DNA of 64,000 nucleotides from Lachnospiraceae bacterium (GTDB lineage Bacteria; Bacillota; Clostridia; Lachnospirales; Lachnospiraceae). The notes under the pieces were generated by a model. It was given only the letters and a program-made list of their open reading frames with translations. It was not told the origin of the DNA and made no database searches. Positions 18,150 to 25,934 of this stretch are shown in pieces. The number at the start of each line of letters is the position of its first letter. Position 1 is the stretch's first letter. A program made the position numbers and the translations under genes. The stretch is from positions 19,220 to 83,219 of the forward strand of contig JAFRWN010000149.1 of NCBI GenBank assembly GCA_017437965.1, in the 5' to 3' direction.

Positions 18150-18452
18150 TCACACACTGCATTTCTGCAATTGTTTTTTTGCATCCTTATCAGCTTCATC
18201 AAAAGCTTTTGCTACTTTTCTCAGAACATCCGCCATAGTATCCATATTTGTTTTGATTGTATCACTCTCTGTCCTGATTTTCTCACATGATTCCTTTAAA
18301 GCCGCCAGAACGGTATCATCAAAATCAGCCTCATTGGTATCTAAAATTTTAATAAGTTTATCACTATTTTTTTTATAACTACTAATCACCTTTTCAAGTT
18401 TAGCTGCATTTTTATCTAATTTATCCGGATTTACTTTAATGGTATTTGCCAT
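18150..18452 (-). CDS. Small helical WXG100-superfamily/Lap1-like protein
   Basis: A 100-residue two-helix protein with the usual WXG100 length but no WXG; the turn falls around NEADFDDTVLAAL. Near the C-terminus it carries FDEAD, an F-x-x-x-D element like the targeting motif reported for Lap1-type partners of LXG cargo. AGGAGG lies 8 nt before the ATG. A long stable RNA hairpin separates it from the two canonical WXG100 genes upstream, so its expression may differ from theirs. Probable role: chaperone or targeting partner for the cargo at 16387-17775. Confidence 0.75.
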   Translation of the reverse strand: MANTIKVNPDKLDKNAAKLEKVISSYKKNSDKLIKILDTNEADFDDTVLAALKESCEKIRTESDTIKTNMDTMADVLRKVAKAFDEADKDAKKQLQKCSV

Positions 18453-18474
18453 CTGTCAAACCTCCTGTCTATTC

Positions 18475-18508
18475 AACAATCCGGACAGATTAATTTGTCC
18501 GGATTGTT
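18475..18508 (-). other. Long RNA hairpin between esx-type genes
   Basis: AACAATCCGGACA (18475-18487) and TGTCCGGATTGTT (18496-18508) form a perfect 13-bp stem with an 8-nt loop. No U-tract follows on either strand, so it is probably a processing or 3'-stabilising element, not a terminator. It sits just after the two WXG100 genes. Confidence 0.7.
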
Positions 18509-18524
18509 AAATATCTATTCTTTA

Positions 18525-18830
18525 TTATTGGAACAACTGAGCCTCACTATTAATTGAAGTTTCAGCAGAATCATATGCCGCAGCAGTTTCATCCAGGAAC
18601 TTTGCATAAGAATCGATTACTGCTCTGTACTCTTCGAAATGTGAAGCAGTACTTGTAAACTTTGCTCTAATGGTTTCCGATGCCTCACTCGACCAGCTCT
18701 CAGACAATGCATTCATTTTTCTCTGAATTTCTTCAAGACATGAGTTAAGATTTGTGTTAAGTGTTCTGATTGTAGACGCAACCTGAGTTAATTCACCCAG
18801 TGTAATCTGAATTCCTTCAACATTTGCCAT
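18525..18830 (-). CDS. WXG100 protein (EsxA-like, WSS variant)
   Basis: A 101-residue secreted-type helical hairpin. The turn is SESWSSEASETI, where Ser replaces the Gly of WXG; the spacing of both helices matches the family. The C-terminal tail AAAYDSAETSINSEAQLF contains YDSAE, fitting the Y-x-x-x-D/E secretion motif of type VII substrates. It directly follows another WXG100 gene (13-nt gap), so the two are likely a heterodimer or two separate homodimers recognised by the EssC ATPase. Confidence 0.9.
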   Translation of the reverse strand: MANVEGIQITLGELTQVASTIRTLNTNLNSCLEEIQRKMNALSESWSSEASETIRAKFTSTASHFEEYRAVIDSYAKFLDETAAAYDSAETSINSEAQLFQ

Positions 18831-18843
18831 TTTTAGTCACCTC

Positions 18844-19149
18844 CTAATTAACCAGTCTCTTAGCTGAAGCAGCTACGTTTTCCTGTGTACTTCTGTAAGT
18901 TGCCGCACTGTTTTTAAGAAACTCAGAATACTGAGTCATCAGAGTATACATTGCAGTAAAATCCTCTCTGAAACCATCAATCTGCGAAGTAAATGCAAGA
19001 TTATCGCTTCCCTGCCATGCCGAAGCCATTGAATCCACCTCTGAATACAACTGCTCGTATAATCTCTTGTACTCAGCTGCCTGAGTATCAATTTCTCCTG
19101 CTGTACTTTCAAGCTTCGCAGGGTCAACAATGATTGTTCTATCTGCCAT
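18844..19149 (-). CDS. WXG100 protein (EsxA-like, canonical WQG)
   Basis: A 101-residue WXG100 protein with the canonical turn ASAWQGSDNLAF between two long amphipathic helices and a C-terminal tail AATYRSTQENVAASAKRLVN (a Y-x-x-x-Q variant of the export motif). It lies after the ubiquitin-like gene and before the WSS variant, with a strong GGAGG binding site. As in other type VII systems it should be exported through the EssC channel, possibly in complex with the neighbouring WXG100. Confidence 0.93.
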   Translation of the reverse strand: MADRTIIVDPAKLESTAGEIDTQAAEYKRLYEQLYSEVDSMASAWQGSDNLAFTSQIDGFREDFTAMYTLMTQYSEFLKNSAATYRSTQENVAASAKRLVN

Positions 19150-19201
19150 ATTTTTGGCCTCCTATCTTATATTTATATACGGACCTTCAGTCCGGACATA
19201 T

Positions 19202-19453
19202 CTACATCAACATTAATCTTGATCCTTCTTTAAGTCCAATCTGTTCAACAGTAAGATTAATGTTAAAAATCTCTCCGGATTCTCTGTCGCAAAGCATCAC
19301 TCCTGAATCCGGAAAAAACATACCATCTGTCATTTCTTCGATTGCTTTTCGAATCAATGCAGTAACCTCATCAACTCTACTTTTCAATGGTATGAAAAAC
19401 TCAAAATTTTGTAAAAGTGACGGAACATATACGTCCACTAATATTTTATACAT
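19202..19453 (-). CDS. YukD/EsaB-type ubiquitin-like protein
   Basis: An 83-residue protein with the beta-grasp pattern of YukD/EsaB: an opening strand YKILVDVYVP, a helix VDEVTALIRKAIEEM, and a closing LKEGSRLMLM. These small cytoplasmic proteins accompany Firmicutes type VII systems and affect secretion or its regulation without ubiquitin-like conjugation. It lies 25 nt after the EssC gene and before the WXG100 genes, the usual neighbourhood. Confidence 0.85.
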   Translation of the reverse strand: MYKILVDVYVPSLLQNFEFFIPLKSRVDEVTALIRKAIEEMTDGMFFPDSGVMLCDRESGEIFNINLTVEQIGLKEGSRLMLM

Positions 19454-19478
19454 ACACTATTCTCTCCACTTAACTGTT

Positions 19479-22400
19479 TCAGCCAAGTATTTTTATAAAT
19501 GTTTCATTACCATCGGAAATCAGCCAGCCATAATCATCGTCCACTTCTGATCTGGAATACGAAGAAGAATTCAGCTTAAACAAGTATTTATCATATAAAC
19601 CATCTCCCAGCCAAATTCCGTCTCTCATAGCCATCTTTCTATACCAGGTTTTTATTGCAAAATTCTTTACATTATCTTCTTCTTCGATAACAATAATTCT
19701 AAATTTATAAGCCGTGTCATTCTTCTCCAGCATCGCATTGATTCTGTCTATAGATTGCTCGGAAATACTATCCATCATATCTTTCAAACCTACGATCATC
19801 ATTACGATTTCATTATCATCACTCAACACACTTGCATCACTATTGTTACCCTTATATTTTTTATTTCTGGACAATAATTCGCCAAATAGCTCTTCTATCT
19901 CATCATCATAGTCATTATCCACAACCTCAACTGCTTCATCATCAATTTCATTGTTGTAGTCAAATATCCTCAAATCAATTTCAGCTATTCCCACAAATAA
20001 CTTCGCTAGCTCAGTAGAAAACATTCCAAGTCTTCCCATGTCTCTACCGATAATCATATTAACCGGAATTTTTCTGAAATCATAGTTACAAACACATAGT
20101 TCTTCTTTACTTATTCCTACCGGGATTGAAGATAAATCATATTGATAATTAGAGAAATAATCAGCATTTACCTCTTCCGGCAATACAGGAATCTTTATTG
20201 CCGATTCTTCACAATCTTCTGCAAGTTTATTAGAAAACTCTCTATAATATTCCATCAGATTCATGCGATCGGCTGCCAGTGCCGTTTGAAATTCATAAAC
20301 ACGATCAAATTTAACCAAACCTCTGCCATGTAGTCTTGAAGGAAATACGCCATCTGTTTGTCCAAGTATTCCTACATAGTCTGATACATCATTTAATTGA
20401 AGCACCAGAATCTGTCCAAAATTTTGTTGCAGGCGATACTTAACAATATTCGCTGCACTCGCAGTTATTATAAAATAAATACCATACTTGGCAGAATCTC
20501 TTGTAATTGAAATAAGATTATCATCATAAGATTCATATATTTCAGAAAATGCAGCAAAGTTATTTATTATTACAACTAAGCTAGCCGGAATTTTTTCATT
20601 AAAATCCGCATAGGCCTGATAGCTTCCGCCAAACTCCGAAAACATCTTCTTTCTTTTTTCTATCTCACCTGTTAGCATCCTGAACAGATTTGATACCTTT
20701 TCGTCATCATCCGAATACATGATGTCGCCTATCTGCGGAGCATTTTTAAATGAACCCAATGTCTCCGAGCCAAGATCTATGGCATAAATATTGGTCTCTG
20801 ATACACTATGTTCAGAGATTATTGAGAATACAATAGTTTCAAGCAATGTATCTACTCCACTACCTGATGAGCCATACACCAATAAGTTACCGGAAGCAGA
20901 CAGCGGCAATGTCATCAGTTTCTGCTTCTGGTTATATGGATCATCATATTCACCTATTACCGGATTAAGTACATGTTTCTCCGCATGATAATTGTATTTT
21001 TCTTCCAAATCCTTTATGAATATTCTTTCCGGTATAGGATCAAGCCACAAAGCCCGAACTTTTATATTTTCTTCTTCTGCAATCTTTGACAAATATCCAA
21101 CAAGCGCAACTAATTGTTTTTGTTCATCGCCCCTTACATTTTTATCTTTTGGCTTAATCTCTGTTATTGACTGTCCAAGATTATCAATTGCCCTAACACT
21201 ATTGTCGTAGTTTTGTTTAATTGTTTCAGCAGGAATATATGGAGCCCCGCACCACGCAGACTGGCCAATATCAAAATACTCATTAAAGCCAACCTGAATA
21301 TAAAATCGTCCTGTATCAGTCAAAGCAGCAGCATCCGGTCTCTTAATCATATCCATACTATCAGCTTTTTCCTGAACCTTCAGGCAAATCCTAAATCTAC
21401 TGTTACTCCAAATCTGGTCATCGACAACTCCATTTGGTTTCTGCGTTGCCAGAATCAAATGTACACCTAAACTTCTTCCTATTCTTGCTGCACTCACCAA
21501 TTGTTCCATAAATTCAGGTTGCTGAGTTTTCAATTCCGCGAACTCATCAGAGATGATGAATAAATGAGGAACTGCTTCCGGCACCTTTCCTTGTCGATAC
21601 AATTTTTGATATTTATATATATCAATAGTACCTTCATTATGTAATTTTCTGGCCTCATTAAATATTCCCTGTCTTCTTCTTAATTCACTCTGAATAGATA
21701 TTAAAGATCGGTTAATAGCTGCACCATCAAGATTTGTAATGGTGCCTGCAATATGTGGTAACTTAATACCTCTTTCGGCATCAACAAAAGCACCCGCCAA
21801 TCCACCACCTTTATAATCAATTAATACAAATGACACTTCATCAGGATGATAGTTCACAGCCATTGAGAGTATATATGTAATAATAAACTCTGATTTTCCA
21901 GATCCTGTCATTCCTGCAACCAATCCGTGTGGTCCATGGTTTTTTTCATGTAAATCAAGTTTGATCAGTTCACCTTGAGAATCTTTTCCAACTGCAGCCT
22001 CCAATGATTTTGTCGGATCATTTTCCCTCCACCTTGTTAATGGATTTAGGTATTCAATTTTACCGACATTATACATTTCCAAGAATGTCAGCATTTTAGG
22101 CAAACCATTACTGGAATCAACTGTCTCCAAATATGTATTAAGTAATTGCTTACAATAATTCGTAAGGTTTACTTGATTTATCATTTCCGGAGCAAATCTT
22201 ATATCATCATAATTAGTCTCATTCTTTTTAAAATATCTTCCTTCATTTCGAGACATTATTTCAACTACAGTTTCACATTCTTTGGGTAAATGATTGAATT
22301 CTTCATCGAAACTGATAATACTATAGCGAGTTTCTCCTTCTGTCATATATACTTTCTTTATAAAATCACATTTACCAGCCAAATTATGATCAAATAACAA

Positions 22401-23966
22401 AAATACATAATGAGTATGATCCTGTTTGTTTCCCTCCTCACTTTCTTTCTTTTCAAAATATGAACTTATTTTCCTTACATCTTCAACAGTTTTAGCAACA
22501 AAACGAAAACTCTTATCCTCATTCCATACATGAGGCAGCCATCTTGAATACTCCATGGTATTTCCAATCTCATCATCATAAACAAATACCATCTTCAATT
22601 CATCATATGCATAATAAGCCACCATTTGAGCAATAAGAGACTTTGCATATTCCATTATATTACTTCTGTTTCCGATAATTCCTACAACCTTGTTTTTCGA
22701 AAAAGAAAGAACAATGGGAACATTCTTTAAAAATCTATCTGATTCGCATACATTGTACAGCTCCTCCTGAAGATTATCTTCGTCCAGAATAAACTTTCTC
22801 TCAGAATATTTTAATTTAAAGTTGCTCTTTTCACTGCCAATTCCCAATCGGAGTGATAAATAATCATTATGCTTTGATGATCTTTCCCACAGTATATTTT
22901 TTTTATTTGATATAATATCAAGACACTTGTCAGCCGAAATATAATTTTCATTTAATATTTCTTCCTGTTTCTTGCATTCCTTATTCATTCGTAATACAAT
23001 CTCGTCAAGATATTCCCTATATTTCTTTTGTCTTAATGACTCCTTCTTTTTTTTCTGACGGGATTCATATTTTTTTGAAACAAATGGTAGCAAAACTGTT
23101 CCCAAAAGCATAGAAAATCCCATTATCATGGAAGTAATATTTTTTGATATAAATGCGGTTATTAACGTAACAAGCGACATCATACCCATAGCCATTGATG
23201 ATCCCATTATCAACATCCATGGTAATTCCTGACCAATCGGGCTGGGGGGTGGCGAATCTATCTGTATTTCAGGTATTTTATAATCCCTTTTGAATCTGGG
23301 AGCTCTAAAAAAGAATTCCCTATCCTTACTATCATATTCCTCACTATCTTCTACTTTCTGAGGTTCAAATCTAATCAATTTTTCATTACATTTAATTGAC
23401 AAATCCGGATTATTGATTGCAATAAAATCTCTGCCAACAATAATTTTAACTCCCATTATAAAGATAACATCGCCTATATCAAGCTTGGTTTTTAATTCTT
23501 TATAATTATTTACGAACACACCATTTCTACTATTCAAATCTTCTATATACCACTCATTTCCCTTATAAATAAGTCGTGCGTGCTCAGAAGATACAAAAGT
23601 ATTATTGACAGATATATCGCAGTTATCGCCTCTTCCAATCAATAACGATGTATTGTTTTTCACCAAATAATGATCATATCGTAATCTGTCATTTGTTTTA
23701 GGCTCACAGTATATAATTACTTTGCTACTTTTCCCAACCAAAGGAATAATACTTATCGGTGATAGTATTGCACTTTTTATCGTTGTTCCATCGGCCCCCA
23801 ATATATAATAATTATTATTGGATTTAACTGTCCATTTTTCATCGACAGCCTCAATCCCTACTATTTTTTCTCTTCCGTTGATACTTTGAATCCAGTACTG
23901 TCCCTTTACTTTATCAGGAAGGTATATCTGGGATATTTCATTTTCACATATTGCAGTTACTATCAT
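19479..23966 (-). CDS. essC: EssC-type FHA-FtsK/SpoIIIE secretion ATPase
   Basis: A 1495-residue membrane ATPase, motor of a type VII-like system. N-terminal FHA region (about 85-185) with LIGRGDNCDISV (R112), VSSEHARL and DLNSRNGVFV, all key residues intact. Two membrane helices (about 250-295) have short connecting loops. FtsK-type ATPase domains follow. The first has Walker A GMTGSGKSEF (K691), then LIDYKGGGLAG and LFIISDEFAEL. A later domain has GSSGSGVDTLLE, where the Walker Lys is Val, so it is probably non-hydrolytic, a common state for distal EssC domains. ATG follows GGAG by 6 nt. It is first in the block and preceded by a long structured leader. The intact FHA makes it a direct target for kinase control. 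Confidence 0.95.
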   Translation of the reverse strand: MIVTAICENEISQIYLPDKVKGQYWIQSINGREKIVGIEAVDEKWTVKSNNNYYILGADGTTIKSAILSPISIIPLVGKSSKVIIYCEPKTNDRLRYDHYLVKNNTSLLIGRGDNCDISVNNTFVSSEHARLIYKGNEWYIEDLNSRNGVFVNNYKELKTKLDIGDVIFIMGVKIIVGRDFIAINNPDLSIKCNEKLIRFEPQKVEDSEEYDSKDREFFFRAPRFKRDYKIPEIQIDSPPPSPIGQELPWMLIMGSSMAMGMMSLVTLITAFISKNITSMIMGFSMLLGTVLLPFVSKKYESRQKKKKESLRQKKYREYLDEIVLRMNKECKKQEEILNENYISADKCLDIISNKKNILWERSSKHNDYLSLRLGIGSEKSNFKLKYSERKFILDEDNLQEELYNVCESDRFLKNVPIVLSFSKNKVVGIIGNRSNIMEYAKSLIAQMVAYYAYDELKMVFVYDDEIGNTMEYSRWLPHVWNEDKSFRFVAKTVEDVRKISSYFEKKESEEGNKQDHTHYVFLLFDHNLAGKCDFIKKVYMTEGETRYSIISFDEEFNHLPKECETVVEIMSRNEGRYFKKNETNYDDIRFAPEMINQVNLTNYCKQLLNTYLETVDSSNGLPKMLTFLEMYNVGKIEYLNPLTRWRENDPTKSLEAAVGKDSQGELIKLDLHEKNHGPHGLVAGMTGSGKSEFIITYILSMAVNYHPDEVSFVLIDYKGGGLAGAFVDAERGIKLPHIAGTITNLDGAAINRSLISIQSELRRRQGIFNEARKLHNEGTIDIYKYQKLYRQGKVPEAVPHLFIISDEFAELKTQQPEFMEQLVSAARIGRSLGVHLILATQKPNGVVDDQIWSNSRFRICLKVQEKADSMDMIKRPDAAALTDTGRFYIQVGFNEYFDIGQSAWCGAPYIPAETIKQNYDNSVRAIDNLGQSITEIKPKDKNVRGDEQKQLVALVGYLSKIAEEENIKVRALWLDPIPERIFIKDLEEKYNYHAEKHVLNPVIGEYDDPYNQKQKLMTLPLSASGNLLVYGSSGSGVDTLLETIVFSIISEHSVSETNIYAIDLGSETLGSFKNAPQIGDIMYSDDDEKVSNLFRMLTGEIEKRKKMFSEFGGSYQAYADFNEKIPASLVVIINNFAAFSEIYESYDDNLISITRDSAKYGIYFIITASAANIVKYRLQQNFGQILVLQLNDVSDYVGILGQTDGVFPSRLHGRGLVKFDRVYEFQTALAADRMNLMEYYREFSNKLAEDCEESAIKIPVLPEEVNADYFSNYQYDLSSIPVGISKEELCVCNYDFRKIPVNMIIGRDMGRLGMFSTELAKLFVGIAEIDLRIFDYNNEIDDEAVEVVDNDYDDEIEELFGELLSRNKKYKGNNSDASVLSDDNEIVMMIVGLKDMMDSISEQSIDRINAMLEKNDTAYKFRIIVIEEEDNVKNFAIKTWYRKMAMRDGIWLGDGLYDKYLFKLNSSSYSRSEVDDDYGWLISDGNETFIKILG

Positions 23967-24312
23967 TTTTTACTCCAACTAATCATTTGACATAGCTTCG
24001 CCATCCGGCTGTTTTTTCACACCCGTCTTCTGCTTAGCTATGACCACCGGCTTACTGTAACGTGCCCAATACAACGATTACCTATTACGGTTTTTACTGT
24101 ACCATCTATTTCCAACACCCAAATGGTACATTCGCACAAAAATATCAATTTTTAAATCTCGTTTTTATGCTTTTTTCACAAATTTTGAAATATGCACTAT
24201 TCTACAACATAAAGTATTAAACTTTTTTTCATTTGTGAAATTCACATCTGTATTTGATTATTTTCTTTTGGGAGTGATATATTTATTTAATTGAAATTAA
24301 TGAAATCCATAG
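23967..24312 (-). promoter_or_regulatory. Structured leader and promoter region of the type VII-like operon
   Basis: About 350 nt without a gene. Reading toward essC there is an AT-rich stretch that should hold the promoter (no clear consensus pair found), then three inverted repeats: GTACCAT/ATGGTAC (24099-24129), GTAATCG/CGTTAC (24056-24081) and CATAGCT/AGCTATG (about 23992-24043), the last enclosing a smaller imperfect hairpin. The final arm ends about 20 nt before the essC binding site. This looks like a folded 5' leader; I cannot match it to a known riboswitch class. Confidence 0.45.
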
Positions 24313-24337
24313 AAAAAGGACGGCACCTCTGCCGTCC
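24313..24337 (-). terminator. Terminator of the LytTR regulator operon
   Basis: On the minus strand an 8-bp perfect stem (GGACGGCA with TGCCGTCC, 24318-24337) and a 4-nt loop are followed by five T. It separates the two-component genes from the secretion locus. Confidence 0.85.
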
Positions 24338-24364
24338 TCTAAAATCTTTATCGATCAGTGTTTC

Positions 24365-25099
24365 CTACACCCTATTCTTCCACCATCTAAGATAACTCTT
24401 TTTTACATCATCCTTATAGGTCTCGCCTATATCATAGATCTTGTCATTTGTCAGAACAAGGCTGTTCAGCGAAAACTTTTTAATGTACCTGATGTTTACC
24501 AGCGAAGAACTGTTGCATCTGACTATCGGTTCTTCCGTTATATCGTCAAGAAACTGCTTTAAAGTCTTGATACTGTCATAACTTTCATCGTTTGTCAGAA
24601 TCTTTATGTTGCGGTCATTTTTTTCAACCGAAACGATATCTCTGATCTTGATAAATGTCTTTTTGCCCTGGGAGAAAAATTCAAGTATTGTATCCTTGGC
24701 ATCTTCCCTGTAGGTGATCAGGGCTTTTTTCAGTGCATTCGGAAGAAATTTCTCCATATTCTTTTTCAGAATAAAATAAATATGATCCGTCTCGTAGACT
24801 TTTTCCGCAAAAACCATATACTGTGACATGAAGATAATCTTGCACAGCGGATACTTTTTATTCAATATCCCTGCCATGTCAACTCCGTCAAAGGCCTTGT
24901 CATTCCATTTACTGCCTCCGAAATATATATCGGTGATCAGTATCTGACAGTCAAAATAGTTCTCAGAAATATCAAAAAACATGCTTTCCGGATTATATTC
25001 AACAATATCAAGCTCATCATCACACAGTCCGGATTCTTCGACTATTTTTCTGACTTTTTTGATCATATTTCTTTCATCGTCACAAATGCCGACCTTCAT
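24365..25099 (-). CDS. LytTR-family response regulator
   Basis: A 244-residue AgrA/ComE-type regulator. The receiver domain (about 1-120) has the acidic pair CDDE, a phosphoacceptor Asp in ILITDIYF, a Ser in FMSQ, and a Lys in ILKKN. A linker leads to a LytTR DNA-binding domain (about 140-240) with YDSIKTLKQFLDD and NSSSLVNIRYIKKF. The ATG has no good binding site of its own and overlaps the stop of an 18-codon upstream ORF (ATGA), so translation is probably coupled to it. It lies immediately upstream of the secretion operon and is a natural candidate regulator of it, but this is only positional. Confidence 0.92.
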   Translation of the reverse strand: MKVGICDDERNMIKKVRKIVEESGLCDDELDIVEYNPESMFFDISENYFDCQILITDIYFGGSKWNDKAFDGVDMAGILNKKYPLCKIIFMSQYMVFAEKVYETDHIYFILKKNMEKFLPNALKKALITYREDAKDTILEFFSQGKKTFIKIRDIVSVEKNDRNIKILTNDESYDSIKTLKQFLDDITEEPIVRCNSSSLVNIRYIKKFSLNSLVLTNDKIYDIGETYKDDVKKSYLRWWKNRV

Positions 25100-25152
25100 T
25101 TTTTATACCATACCGCAGGCGTGACAGCCGTCTGTCGCAGCACCTGAAGCAT
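25096..25152 (-). CDS. Small upstream ORF (18 codons) coupled to the response regulator
   Basis: Encodes MLQVLRQTAVTPAVWYKK. AAGGA lies 8 nt before its ATG, and its TGA overlaps the regulator's ATG (ATGA). The regulator lacks a strong binding site of its own, so this short ORF likely acts as a translational lead-in. A short GACAG/CTGTC hairpin lies inside it. Whether the peptide itself has a function is unknown. Confidence 0.5.
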   Translation of the reverse strand: MLQVLRQTAVTPAVWYKK

Positions 25153-25199
25153 TTCTCCAATCCTTATTTTGGGTATCAGTAACGGTTAATACCATTCAT

Positions 25200-25208
25200 A
25201 GTATATCA
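25200..25208 (-). promoter_or_regulatory. Possible extended -10 promoter for the regulator
   Basis: On the minus strand TGATATACT: a TATACT -10 with an upstream TG. No good -35 is present. It would give a leader of roughly 95 nt including the small ORF. The remaining gap between the regulator and the kinase gene shows nothing else. Confidence 0.35.
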
Positions 25209-25262
25209 CATTGCCGTTTCATATTACTGTATTTGCAAATTTGCGGTTTATATTTGAGTTTT

Positions 25263-25916
25263 TTATGCTGTCATCCGTATCGTTGTTACCATAAATCCCT
25301 GTTCTTCGGTATATTCAATGCTCAACTTTTTTTCAAAACAGTACTGCCGGATTATTCCAAGGCCGAACCCGTGCATGACCTTATTATCTTTCGAAGTACT
25401 GCCGGGGTTCAGACTTATTTTTTCATTTTTATAAGTATTCTTAACTACTATTACCCTGTCGATATCCAGAATTACCTGTTTGTGTTCTTCAGCCAGTGAT
25501 GCCGCTTCAACTGCATTGTCAATAAGATTAAGAAAGAACGCGATATTCTCATCCATGCTGAACCTAAGCATTATTTCCTCGGCATATTTACCGATTTCAT
25601 ACCTAAGCTCCACTTCCATAAGCTCTGCTCTCTCTTTTTCATATAAAACTATTTCCTCAAGAAGTTTTTTCTCGAGCACCAGACGGTTTCCGTATTTTCC
25701 CCTGAGTCTTTCCTTTATGGTATTGATCTTTTCTTCTTCATGAGATATACGGTACTTTGCCCTGACTATATCATTCTCGGTTTCCATACTGTTACTAATC
25801 AATTCAAGCTTGTACTTCAGCTCTTCATTTTGCTGTCTGAGCTTATAACGGGAAACATACGAGATGATCAGGTAAATTATCAATGCGGCAAATATTATTG
25901 TCGAAACAGTCTGCAT
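25263..25916 (-). CDS. Minimal GHKL sensor histidine kinase lacking a sensor domain
   Basis: A 217-residue kinase, far shorter than AgrC-type proteins. One membrane helix (about 5-22) leads directly into a coiled helical region with a likely phosphoacceptor H59 in YRISHEEEK. The GHKL ATPase shows an N-box FFLNLIDNAVEAA (N130, D133, N134) and a G-box HGFGLGIIRQYC (183-193). The multi-pass sensor of the AgrC family is absent; the two genes just upstream encode such membrane domains joined to non-catalytic tails. This suggests a split receptor in which those proteins sense and this one phosphorylates the LytTR regulator downstream. Confidence 0.85.
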   Translation of the reverse strand: MQTVSTIIFAALIIYLIISYVSRYKLRQQNEELKYKLELISNSMETENDIVRAKYRISHEEEKINTIKERLRGKYGNRLVLEKKLLEEIVLYEKERAELMEVELRYEIGKYAEEIMLRFSMDENIAFFLNLIDNAVEAASLAEEHKQVILDIDRVIVVKNTYKNEKISLNPGSTSKDNKVMHGFGLGIIRQYCFEKKLSIEYTEEQGFMVTTIRMTA

Positions 25917-25934
25917 ATTTTTTTCTTTCTCTAA

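Noticed and set aside
23990..24060. Short resemblance of the essC leader (CACACCCGT and nearby words on the plus strand) to a 5S rRNA arm
   Set aside because: Only isolated words match; length, stem I and flanking rRNA genes are missing. It is better described as an unassigned structured leader.
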